From Blautia_A aquisgranensis (GTDB taxonomy: Bacteria > Bacillota > Clostridia > Lachnospirales > Lachnospiraceae), in NCBI RefSeq assembly GCF_040096615.1, contig NZ_JBBMEJ010000002.1, positions 186,001 to 250,000 of the forward strand: a DNA stretch of 64,000 nt, written 5' to 3'. Positions 26,728 through 34,136 of the stretch are shown piece by piece. The position numbers and the translations under genes are program-made. The notes below the pieces were generated by a model that was not told the DNA's origin, did not search any database, and was given only the letters and a program-made list of their open reading frames with translations. Position 1 is the stretch's first letter, and every line of letters begins with the position of its first letter.

Positions 26728-27594
26728 CCAGTAGAATTTGCGGCAGCTCATGGGGCAGAGCGTTTCTGTGACAGCCTGGATGACTTGATTGCAGATCCGG
26801 AGGTGGAAGCCGTTTATGTGGCAACGCCTAACCATATGCATTATGAACAGGCAAGGAAGCTTCTGAATGCAGGGAAGCATGTTCTCTGCGAAAAATCCCT
26901 TGCATCGAACAGGCGGGAAGCAGAGGAAATGTTCCGGCTGGCCCGTGAGAAGAACGTGATCCTTCTGGAAGCTGTGCGGACTGTTTTTGATCCAGGTATG
27001 GAAATCATAAAAAATAATATGGAAAGACTGGGCGCGATCCGTAAGGCTGCGTTTGTATTCTGCCAGTATTCCAGCAGATATGATAGTTTTAAAGAAGGAA
27101 AAGAACACAATATTTTCCGCAGGGAATGCTCTGCCGGAGCATTGATGGATATCGGTGTTTACAGTGTCCATATGATGCTGCAGCTTCTTGGAAAACCGGA
27201 AGCAGTCCGGGGATTTTCCGTGATGCTCCACGGGGATATAGACGGTGCAGGGACGATTCTTGCAAAATATGAGGACAAGATTGCAGAGGTATCCTATTCC
27301 AAGATCACCAATTCTGCATTGCCAAACGAGCTTCAGGGTGAAAACGGAGTGATGCAGTTCCATGGAAGTGCAAACAGCCCGGAGAATGTGAAGATTATTT
27401 TCCGCGATGGAAAAGAAGAGGTTCTTTATCATCGCGAAACAGAAAATGATATGAAATATGAACTGGAACATTTTCTGAGAATGATCCATGGAGAGGAGTC
27501 GTCCGAGATTCATGTTCAGCGTTCCCTGGATGGGCTGGAGCTGATGGACGAAGTGCGGAGACAGTGTGGAATCGTGTTCCCGGCGGATGAATAG
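26728..27594 (+). pseudogene. 5'-truncated Gfo/Idh/MocA oxidoreductase
   Basis: The frame opens after TAA 26725 and reads straight into the middle of a Gfo/Idh/MocA dehydrogenase: EFAAAHGAERFCDSLDDL, then the family motifs VYVATPNHMHYEQA and GKHVLCEKSLA, and the C-terminal domain with GALMDIGVYSVHM. The first 40-50 residues, the Rossmann GxGxxG that binds NAD(P), are missing, and there is no ATG with a ribosome binding site. A TTG at 26785 could start translation, but the product would lack the nucleotide-binding loop. The rest is undamaged, so the truncation looks recent. The 5' part was apparently replaced by the 50 bases after the anti-sigma gene. Confidence 0.8.
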
Positions 27595-27782
27595 AAAAAA
27601 GAGTATATAATCACACAGATGAGGAAAAATCCTCTTCCGGTTGTAAAAAAATGCAGCCAGGTGGGGATTTTTTGTGCTATATATGGTAAAATAGAGCGCA
27701 GATGGCAGATAAAAAATATTGTGCCATAAAAACGCAGTGGTATGGCGACAGACCTGCTATTGTAAAATGAGGAGGACATGAG

Positions 27783-28136
27783 ATGTTATTTGTATGCTAT
27801 CCAAAATGCAGTACCTGCAAAAAAGCGCAGAAATGGCTGGATGAGAGTGGTGCTGATTATACTCTGAGAGATATTAAAACAGAGAATCCTACAAAAGAAG
27901 AACTAAAACAATGGTGGGAAAAGAGCGGGCTTCCGCTGAAGCGTTTTTTTAATACCAGTGGAAATGTTTATAAAGAACTGAAGCTGAAAGATAAGCTCCC
28001 GGACATGAGTGAGGAGGAACAGCTTGCCCTTCTTGCCACAGACGGAATGCTTGTGAAGCGTCCGATTCTTGTAGCAGAGGATAAGGTGCTGGTTGGCGCG
28101 AAGGAAAAAGAATGGGAAGAGTATTTAAAGCCATGA
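27783..28136 (+). CDS. ArsC/Spx-family thioredoxin-fold protein
   Basis: This is a 117-aa protein of the arsenate reductase-like family. It has CSTC near the N-terminus (MLFVCYPKCSTCKKAQKWL) and the cis-proline region LVKRPILV. Members include Spx regulators, YffB-like proteins and glutathione- or thioredoxin-linked reductases. A true arsenate reductase role is not supported by any ars neighbour. GAGGAGG precedes the ATG. The stop overlaps the likely start of yitT (ATGA), so the two are coupled. Confidence 0.85.
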   Translation: MLFVCYPKCSTCKKAQKWLDESGADYTLRDIKTENPTKEELKQWWEKSGLPLKRFFNTSGNVYKELKLKDKLPDMSEEEQLALLATDGMLVKRPILVAEDKVLVGAKEKEWEEYLKP

Positions 28137-28987
28137 AGAAGGATCTGAATTTCGGTGAGGTTATTAAGGAGGGAGCGATCCTGACCGTTGCAGTGGCGAT
28201 CATCGCAGCTGCGGTATATTTTTTCCTGGTGCCAAGCCATACCTCGATAAGCAGTATTTCCGGTCTTGGAATCGTGCTGTCCAATTTTGTGCCGCTGCCG
28301 CTGTCTGCGATCACCATGATCCTGAATGTGGTGCTTCTGATCATCGGATTTTTTACATGCGGAAGAGAGTTTGGTGTTAAGACGGTTTATACGAGTATTA
28401 TGCTGCCAGTGTTTCTGGGAGTTTTTGAGATTATTTTTCCAAACTTTGGTTCTATGACGGGCAGCCAGGAACTGGATGTTCTGTGCTATATTCTGGTAGT
28501 CAGTGTGGGCTTAAGTATTCTTTTTAATCGGAATGCTTCTTCTGGCGGACTGGATATTGTTGCAAAGATCATGAACAAATATCTTCACATGGAGCTGGGA
28601 AAAGCCATGTCACTTTCCGGTATGTGCGTGGCACTTTCGGCGGCGCTTGTGTATGATAAAAAAACAGTAGTCCTGAGTATTCTGGGAACGTATTTCAACG
28701 GAATTGTTCTGGATCATTTTATTTTTGACCATAATATCAAGAGGCGTGTGTGCATTATTACAAAGAAAGAAGAGGAGCTTCGTCAGTTCATCGTTCATGA
28801 CCTGCACAGCGGTGCAACGATCTATGAGGCAATCGGCGCCTACAACATGGAAAAAAAGTATGAGATCATTACCATTGTAGATAAAGGTGAATATCAGAAG
28901 CTGATGAAGTTTATAAACCAGGAGGACCCGAAAGCATTTATCACGGTTTATAATGTATCGAATATGCGGTATCAGCCGAAGAAATAA
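28133..28987 (+). CDS. YitT family membrane protein (DUF161/DUF2179)
   Basis: This 284-aa protein has five to six transmembrane helices in residues 15-200 and a cytoplasmic C-terminal DUF2179 domain (KRRVCIITKKEEELRQFI, SGATIYEAIGAY, PKAFITVYNVSNMRYQPKK). YitT proteins are widespread in Firmicutes and have no settled function; transport is suspected. ATG 28133 overlaps the stop of the ArsC-like gene; ATG 28112 is the alternative. The last 26 bases of the gene are duplicated at 29727, after the toxin-antitoxin pair, where its original terminator now lies. Confidence 0.85.
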   Translation: MKKDLNFGEVIKEGAILTVAVAIIAAAVYFFLVPSHTSISSISGLGIVLSNFVPLPLSAITMILNVVLLIIGFFTCGREFGVKTVYTSIMLPVFLGVFEIIFPNFGSMTGSQELDVLCYILVVSVGLSILFNRNASSGGLDIVAKIMNKYLHMELGKAMSLSGMCVALSAALVYDKKTVVLSILGTYFNGIVLDHFIFDHNIKRRVCIITKKEEELRQFIVHDLHSGATIYEAIGAYNMEKKYEIITIVDKGEYQKLMKFINQEDPKAFITVYNVSNMRYQPKK

Positions 28988-28989
28988 AA
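28962..28989 (+). repeat. 28-bp direct repeat, left copy (yitT 3' end)
   Basis: It starts ATATGCGGTATCAGCCGAAG, runs over the yitT stop codon and is identical to 29727-29754. It marks the left edge of the HepT/MntA insertion. Confidence 0.93.
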
Positions 28990-29047
28990 TTTGGCAGCTC
29001 CATCTGTCTGGGAGCATATGAAATAGAAAGCTGGTGAGGATGCAGAG

Positions 29048-29341
29048 ATGGAAAATACAGGAATTAATCCGAAGGTTATTGCGGAAATAAGAAATTTTGC
29101 GAAGCTGTATGAAGTCAGAAAAGTAATTCTGTTTGGATCACGGGCAAGAGGTGATTTCAGAAGAACCAGCGATATTGACCTGGCGGTAAGTGGCGGAGAT
29201 TTTAACCGTTTTGCGCTGGATGTGGATGAAGAGACAAGTACATTGCTGGAATATGATATTGTAAATCTGGACGCTGAAATGCAGGACGAGCTGCGGGAAT
29301 CAATAAAAAAAGAAGGTCGGATATTATATGAAAAAATATGA
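29048..29341 (+). CDS. MntA-type minimal nucleotidyltransferase (antitoxin)
   Basis: This 97-aa protein has the MNT active site GSRARGDFRRTSDIDL, an exact GSX10DXD. MntA antitoxins neutralise HEPN toxins by adding AMP groups to the tyrosine of the toxin's RX4HXY motif. ATG 29048 has a GAGGATGCAGAG site. It overlaps the HEPN gene by 14 bases. The pair lies between two 28-bp repeats, so it arrived as a unit. Confidence 0.88.
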   Translation: MENTGINPKVIAEIRNFAKLYEVRKVILFGSRARGDFRRTSDIDLAVSGGDFNRFALDVDEETSTLLEYDIVNLDAEMQDELRESIKKEGRILYEKI

Positions 29342-29717
29342 GAATTTCTGTGCATCATTGGGAAACATGAAAGAGATTTATAATTATAAAGAGCCCTATG
29401 ACAATGTTGTACTTACAGGTCTGGTGGGACTATATGAGATCACATTTGAGCAGTCATGGAAGATGATGAAAGAAATTTTACAAGATCATGGCTATGAAGA
29501 AGGCGCAACGGGATCTCCTAAGATTATTCTGAAAACTGCTTATAAGGCAGGAATGATAAAGGATGAAAATATGTGGCTGCGTGCATTACAGGCGAGAAAT
29601 AATGTAACACATTCTTACAATCAAAAAATAGCTTTGGGTATTGTTGATGAAGCGAAAAATGAATTTTATAAAATGTTCACGGATTTAAAGGAAGAAGTGG
29701 AAAACAACTGGCTCTGA
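29328..29717 (+). CDS. HEPN toxin (HepT / NTase substrate-binding protein, HI0074 type)
   Basis: This 129-aa all-helical protein has RNNVTHSY near residues 86-93, an exact RX4HXY: the RNase active site of HEPN toxins and the target of AMPylation by MntA. The length and segments such as VLTGLVGLYEITFEQSWKMMKEIL match the HI0074/TIGR01987 'nucleotidyltransferase substrate-binding' family. It is cotranslated with the MntA gene. It probably acts as an RNase toxin in phage defence or element stability. Confidence 0.88.
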   Translation: MKKYENFCASLGNMKEIYNYKEPYDNVVLTGLVGLYEITFEQSWKMMKEILQDHGYEEGATGSPKIILKTAYKAGMIKDENMWLRALQARNNVTHSYNQKIALGIVDEAKNEFYKMFTDLKEEVENNWL

Positions 29718-29726
29718 TGAATTCAG

Positions 29727-29754
29727 ATATGCGGTATCAGCCGAAGAAATAAAA
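29727..29754 (+). repeat. 28-bp direct repeat, right copy (duplicated yitT end)
   Basis: Identical to 28962-28989. It is immediately followed by the terminator that would originally have ended the yitT transcript. Confidence 0.93.
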
Positions 29755-29793
29755 AAATTCCCGGACCATATCATATGGCACCGGGAATTTTTT
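29754..29793. terminator. Bidirectional terminator between yitT locus and purine permease
   Basis: AAAATTCCCGG (29754-29764) pairs with CCGGGAATTTT (29781-29791). T-runs on both strands serve the convergent genes. Confidence 0.9.
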
Positions 29794-29802
29794 GCACTCT
29801 TT

Positions 29803-31185
29803 TTAGAGGAAAATATATTTCAGGATAAACAGCACTGCCAGTACATACATCAGAGCGCTGATCTTCTTTTCTTTTGCCTTACCTGTGATCAGGTTGATAG
29901 CTACGTATGTGATAATTCCCATGGAGATACCTTCGGAAATGCTGTAGAAGAACGGCATTGCGATGATACATACATAACATGGGATCGCCTCGGACATATC
30001 GCTGAAATCAATGCTGATAACATTGCTGAGCATGTACAATCCGACGATCACCAGAGCCGGAGCTGTGGCAAAGGACGGGATCGCTAGGAAGATCGGAGAC
30101 AGGAACAGGGACAGGCCAAATAAGATGGCAGTTGTCACTGCGGTAAGTCCGGTTCTTCCGCCTTCGGATACACCGGAAGCACTTTCTACGAAAGTAGTAG
30201 TCGTGGATGTACCGAGAACAGCACCTGCAGTTGTTGCAACAGCGTCTGCAAGAAGGGCGCCCTTGATGTGAGGAAGCTTACCATTCTCGTCCAGCATACC
30301 GGCCTTGGAGGATACACCAACGAGAGTTCCGAGAGTATCAAAAAGATCTACAAATAAAAATGCAAACAGGATAACAAGGAAATCCAGTGAGAAAACTCCG
30401 TCAAACTGCAGCTTCGCAAAGATCGGAGCAAGACTCGGGATAGAGAGTCCGTTGCTGAAATCCGGGAGCAGGCTGTAGAAGCCGATCTCCGGGTTCGGAA
30501 CATAAAGTCCGGCGAACTGACAGATGATTCCAAGTCCCCATGTGATCAGGATACCCCAGAGGATGTTTCCCTTTACATTCTTAACAACCAGGATTCCGGT
30601 TACGATGATACCGATCAGAGCCAGGATAACGGTAATCCCAACGTTGTTGAAGGAAGCCTCCACACCCTTGGCTGCGTTGTAGCCATCTACAGAGAAAAGC
30701 TGCAGCAGAGTGGAGCCGCCGATCACGATATTGGCATTCTGTAATCCTACAAATGCGATGAAAAGACCGATACCAACGCTGACTGCGGATTTCAGGTTCA
30801 GAGGGATCGCGTTGAAGATCGCTTCACGTACATTGGTAAGTGAAAGAACGATAAATACAATACCTTCTGCAAAAACTGCGGTCAATGCATACTCCCAGCT
30901 GTAGCCCATACCGATAACGACTGTATAGGCAAAGTATGCGTTCAGACCCATTCCGGGTGCCAGTGCGAACGGGTAGTTGGCGAAGATTGCCATCAGCAGC
31001 GTTCCAAGGAAGGCTGCCAGTGCGGTAGCTGTGAATACAGCTCCGGAATCCATGCCGGTCGCGGACAGGATGTTGGGGTTGACGGCCAGGATATACGCCA
31101 TTGTCATAAAGGTCGTGATGCCGGCCAGCACCTCAGTTTTTGAGTCCGTTTTATTTGCGGACAGCTTGAAGATTTTTTCTAACAT
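29803..31185 (-). CDS. NCS2 family purine permease (guanine/hypoxanthine type)
   Basis: This 460-aa membrane protein has about 12-14 helices. Family motifs: TTFMTMAYILAVNP near the start; ANYPFALAPGMGLNAYFAY; FLFVDLFDTLGTLVGV; and GTSTTTTFVESASGVSEGGRTGLTA, the last two typical of the PbuG/PbuO (AzgA-like) branch that imports guanine, hypoxanthine or adenine with protons. AGAAAGGGAAAG precedes the start. No purine riboswitch aptamer was found in its leader, unlike many Firmicute homologues. Confidence 0.92.
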   Translation of the reverse strand: MLEKIFKLSANKTDSKTEVLAGITTFMTMAYILAVNPNILSATGMDSGAVFTATALAAFLGTLLMAIFANYPFALAPGMGLNAYFAYTVVIGMGYSWEYALTAVFAEGIVFIVLSLTNVREAIFNAIPLNLKSAVSVGIGLFIAFVGLQNANIVIGGSTLLQLFSVDGYNAAKGVEASFNNVGITVILALIGIIVTGILVVKNVKGNILWGILITWGLGIICQFAGLYVPNPEIGFYSLLPDFSNGLSIPSLAPIFAKLQFDGVFSLDFLVILFAFLFVDLFDTLGTLVGVSSKAGMLDENGKLPHIKGALLADAVATTAGAVLGTSTTTTFVESASGVSEGGRTGLTAVTTAILFGLSLFLSPIFLAIPSFATAPALVIVGLYMLSNVISIDFSDMSEAIPCYVCIIAMPFFYSISEGISMGIITYVAINLITGKAKEKKISALMYVLAVLFILKYIFL

Positions 31186-31227
31186 ATTTCTTTCCCTTTC
31201 TTAAATATGTTTTTGGACAACATGTCT

Positions 31228-31256
31228 ATTTTATCATATAAAAAATTTGTGTGCAA
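31228..31256 (-). promoter_or_regulatory. Putative promoter of the purine permease
   Basis: On the minus strand TTGCAC (31256-31251) and TAAAAT (31233-31228, 5/6) are 17 bases apart, about 43 bases before the start codon. Confidence 0.45.
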
Positions 31257-31398
31257 TCGTTAATGCTTAACAGATATTGTTATGTAAGGTAATTTTTTGT
31301 AAAATACTTTTACAAGCAGGTAATTTGTGTGTAAAATACAGAAAAGAGAGTATTCGATTTACAGACGGGTTTATTTTGTGATGAAGGGAGAGTAGATA

Positions 31399-31887
31399 AT
31401 GTCTGAGAAAAAACTTCGGAATATTACAGATGTGATCTGTTTTCTGATGATCCTTGGGTACGTGATGTATCTTGTAGCCACCTGGGGAAATCTGCCGGAG
31501 AGGGTGCCGATACATTTTAATGCGCATGGAATTCCGGACCGGTATGGGAAGAAGGGCAGTCTTCTTCTGGAGCCGATTTTAGGGCTGCTGATCCTGGCGC
31601 TTCTGATGTTCTGCCAGAGATTTCCGCAGTGGTGGAATTATCCGGTTGAGGTGACGGAGGAGAACAGAGAGCGTATCTTTGAGATCGCGTCAAAAATGAT
31701 ATCTGTCATCAAGCTGTTATCCATTGGAGTATGTCTTTATGCCGGAATCAGCGGGAATCTGGGAACGGCACCTATGTGGCCGGTGTGGATACTGATCGCA
31801 GGGATTTTTGTAACATTGCTCCGGGGAATCCGGGAGATATATAAGACTGGTAAAGAAACTGACATGGATGAAGATGATAAATCGTGA
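31399..31887 (+). CDS. DUF1648 membrane protein
   Basis: This 162-aa protein has four hydrophobic segments and the DUF1648 signature LPERVPIHFNAHGIPDRYG after the first helix, as in SdpI-like immunity proteins and many small Firmicute membrane proteins. It lacks the second SdpI half. The function is unknown. A GAAGGGAGAG site precedes the start. Charged tail residues (DMDEDDKS) suggest a cytoplasmic C-terminus. Confidence 0.8.
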   Translation: MSEKKLRNITDVICFLMILGYVMYLVATWGNLPERVPIHFNAHGIPDRYGKKGSLLLEPILGLLILALLMFCQRFPQWWNYPVEVTEENRERIFEIASKMISVIKLLSIGVCLYAGISGNLGTAPMWPVWILIAGIFVTLLRGIREIYKTGKETDMDEDDKS

Positions 31888-32032
31888 AGCGGTCGCGTTT
31901 GTGATCATGTAGCAGAGTGGAAGGTAAAGGTTCGATTTATTGTACTGAATATGGATGGAACCAGCGAAAGCGGATCGCGTATATCCGCCTCGCGAAATTA
32001 TAATAAAAACAGGAAAGGAATCTCAGCAGCAT

Positions 32033-32305
32033 ATGGCAGATACAAGAACAGATGAGCTTTACAGAGCACTTCAGGATAAGGGCTATCCCGATGAACTGTG
32101 CCGGGAAATCGCCTATAAACATATGAATACCGATTACACAGCTACACGGATGCTGGGGTATTTATACAGGGTGACAAGTCCCAGAGTGGAGGATGTGATC
32201 GATGAGATGCTGGCGATCTTAAGTGACCGGGAAGCCATCATCTGGAAGAAAGAGCTGGAGCACGCCCAGGCTACGATCAACAGCGTGTATCGGGAGGGGT
32301 TGTAA
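32033..32305 (+). CDS. Small soluble protein of unknown function
   Basis: This is a 90-aa acidic, helical protein (MADTRTDELYRAL, REIAYKHMNTDYTATRMLGYL). I do not recognise it. ATG 32033 is chosen because sequence before it (residues from an ATG at 31955) looks non-coding. AGGAAAGGAA lies about 14 bases upstream, rather far. It stands alone between the DUF1648 gene and a terminator. Confidence 0.6.
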   Translation: MADTRTDELYRALQDKGYPDELCREIAYKHMNTDYTATRMLGYLYRVTSPRVEDVIDEMLAILSDREAIIWKKELEHAQATINSVYREGL

Positions 32306-32308
32306 CGG

Positions 32309-32368
32309 AAATCCCGGAGCTGTGCCAGTGCTGGCGATCAGAAGCACTGCAGCAGTTCCGGGATTTTA
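32309..32368. terminator. Terminator hairpin
   Basis: AAATCCCGGA (32309-32318) pairs with TCCGGGATTT (32357-32366), with a further GCTG/CAGC-type stem inside. Bases on both sides suit the convergent genes. Confidence 0.75.
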
Positions 32369-32414
32369 TGATTTGATCCTTGAATAAGAGATAGTCGAGA
32401 TAAAATCCCTGTAC

Positions 32415-33440
32415 TTAATACAAAGAGATCACCGACTGCCTGTCCACGATCTCAACATCCAGGGCGGCCTGGCAGGAGGAGCTGACAGAGCCGGTGCGGA
32501 TCTTTTCCAGAAGAAGGCTGGTGGCCAGCTTCGCCTTCTGGGGGATGTTCTGGGAAACCGAAGTCAGTTTTGGCAGGGTGTACTGGCAGAGAGTCAGGTT
32601 ATCATATCCGATCACAGAGAGATCCACAGGAATGCGGTAACCGCCCAGGCGTGCACCCTCCATAATTCCGATGGCACAGATATCCGCTGTAGTTACCGCT
32701 GCGGTAACTGGAGAGCTGTTGGATGCGATCTCATGGCCGGCCTGGATACCGCCCTCATAGGAAGGAGAGTACTCATAAACGTAATCCGGGTTAAAAGTAA
32801 TATGGTTCTCCTCCAGCGCCCGTTTATAGCCATTGAAACGGTTGGCAAGAACGTGGCTGATTTTGTAATCGGCCACAAAGGCAATGGCGGAATGACCGTG
32901 ATTGATCATATATTTTGTGGAAAGATACATGCCTTTTTCATCATTGGAGGTAATATTGATGAGATTGGGATGATTCAGCTCGCAGTCAAAGGTGGCGATG
33001 GGGCAGGTGACGGAATCCATCAGCTTTGCCATGTATTCGCCGGCGGCAGGATAAAGAATGATGATTCCGTCTACATTCCAGTTCTTCAGAAGGGAAATGA
33101 TATCCGCATTTTTTGATACAGAGCGGATCATGGTGAAATATTCATTCTTCTGCAGTTCTTTTTCGATAGCACCGATCATGGTGCTGACATAAGGGTTCTC
33201 AAAATAGTTGGTTCCCAGGAGCACATCTTTTTCATCAAGGGAAATGATGATGCCGATGATGTGGGATTTTTTATTGGATAAGCTCCGGGCATTCAGGTTG
33301 GGAACATATCCGTATTCTTCTATGATCGCATTGACCTTGTCTCTGGTTTTCTGGGAAACGCGGCTGGTTTTGCCGTTGATCACATTGGAGACGGTCATCA
33401 TACTGACGCCGGCCAGGTCTGCGATATCTTTTAATGTCAT
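32415..33440 (-). CDS. LacI family transcriptional regulator
   Basis: This is a 341-aa regulator. The N-terminal HTH reads MTLKDIADLAGVSMMTVSNVINGK, and the hinge and sugar-binding domains follow (SHIIGIIISLDE; DGIIILYPA; TAAVTTADICAIGIME; DLSVIGYDN). ATG 33440 is chosen because it gives the family start and has GAGGTG upstream. The frame stays open 35 codons further but without family similarity. It lies divergent to a sugar-utilisation locus from which most transporter genes have been lost. Its operators are probably the palindromes at 33625 and 33801, and its inducer an oligosaccharide cleaved by the GH31 enzyme. Confidence 0.9.
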   Translation of the reverse strand: MTLKDIADLAGVSMMTVSNVINGKTSRVSQKTRDKVNAIIEEYGYVPNLNARSLSNKKSHIIGIIISLDEKDVLLGTNYFENPYVSTMIGAIEKELQKNEYFTMIRSVSKNADIISLLKNWNVDGIIILYPAAGEYMAKLMDSVTCPIATFDCELNHPNLINITSNDEKGMYLSTKYMINHGHSAIAFVADYKISHVLANRFNGYKRALEENHITFNPDYVYEYSPSYEGGIQAGHEIASNSSPVTAAVTTADICAIGIMEGARLGGYRIPVDLSVIGYDNLTLCQYTLPKLTSVSQNIPQKAKLATSLLLEKIRTGSVSSSCQAALDVEIVDRQSVISLY

Positions 33441-33772
33441 ACTACACACCTCTGTTCTTCCATAGCAGTTTCCGGGAAGGAAACTGCTGTCATACATATA
33501 TATATAAAATTCTAACACATTTCTCAGGTAAAAATAAAAATACAATGAAAAATCCAGAATTTATGTATCCTCTTATTACAGGTTTACAAGGTTTAAACAC
33601 GAAATATAAATGTTCGAAAAAACGGTTTATAAACTATATATATTATAGTCCGACATAGTGAAAAAATCAATGTATGATTGCGGGAAAATAAAAAAACACA
33701 GCCTTGAAATATGAAAAATGCACAAAAATCACATATAAATACTAGAAAAATCGACGAAATAATAAAATTATA
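33441..33772. other. AT-rich intergenic region between lacI and the old sugar operon
   Basis: No gene is seen. A hairpin AGCAGTTTCC/GGAAACTGCT (33464-33473 with 33479-33488) would sit in the lacI 5' leader. A 10-base palindrome, GTTTATAAAC (33625-33634), could be an operator. No clear minus-strand promoter could be assigned. Confidence 0.5.
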
Positions 33773-33801
33773 TTGACGAATATCTATGCGCGTGATAGAT
33801 T
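33773..33801 (+). promoter_or_regulatory. Promoter of the sugar locus
   Basis: TTGACG (33773-33778) and TAGATT (33796-33801) have a 17-base spacer. It now reads into the permease remnant and the GH31 gene. Confidence 0.65.
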
Positions 33802-33820
33802 AACAATAGATTTATCGTTA
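33801..33820. promoter_or_regulatory. LacI-type operator
   Basis: TAACAATAGATTTATCGTTA is an imperfect 20-base palindrome (16 of 20 symmetric) that overlaps the end of the -10 box and the start site. This is a typical place for repression by the neighbouring LacI protein. Confidence 0.55.
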
Positions 33821-33844
33821 AACTAAAAGGAACGGAAAACGTAG

Positions 33845-34105
33845 TCAAAAAACGGAATCTTCAGTATTGCGATCTTCCAGTTCCTTTGGACATGGGAGGA
33901 TTTCCTGTGGCCATACCTGGTAATTACAAATAAAGACAAACAGCTTCTTGCCGTTGGTCTTAAGATGTTTAACGGACAGTATTCCACAGATTATGGTGCA
34001 CTGTTTGCGGCAACTGCCATTTCCATCATCCCGGTTCTTCTGATCTATCTGTTCTTCCAGAAACAGTTTATCGCCGGAATCGCAGCATCTGCTGTAAAGG
34101 GCTGA
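33845..34105 (+). pseudogene. C-terminal remnant of a MalG-type sugar ABC permease
   Basis: The frame opens after TAG 33842 and reads 86 codons of a carbohydrate ABC transporter inner-membrane subunit: KNGIFSIAIFQFLWTWEDFLWP, LLAVGLKMFNGQYSTDYGALF, and the diagnostic end FFQKQFIAGIAASAVKG. The upstream two thirds of the gene, and any partner permease and binding protein, are missing. The promoter and operator region sits directly before it. An internal deletion therefore joined the operon promoter to the last transporter gene. It is not translated by any visible start. Confidence 0.85.
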
Positions 34106-34136
34106 TGGCATACAGATAATAAACGGAGGGACATAA

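Noticed and set aside
31186..31398. Possible purine riboswitch upstream of the NCS2 permease
   Set aside because: The leader lacks the conserved purine aptamer core and is too short after the predicted promoter (about 35 bases).
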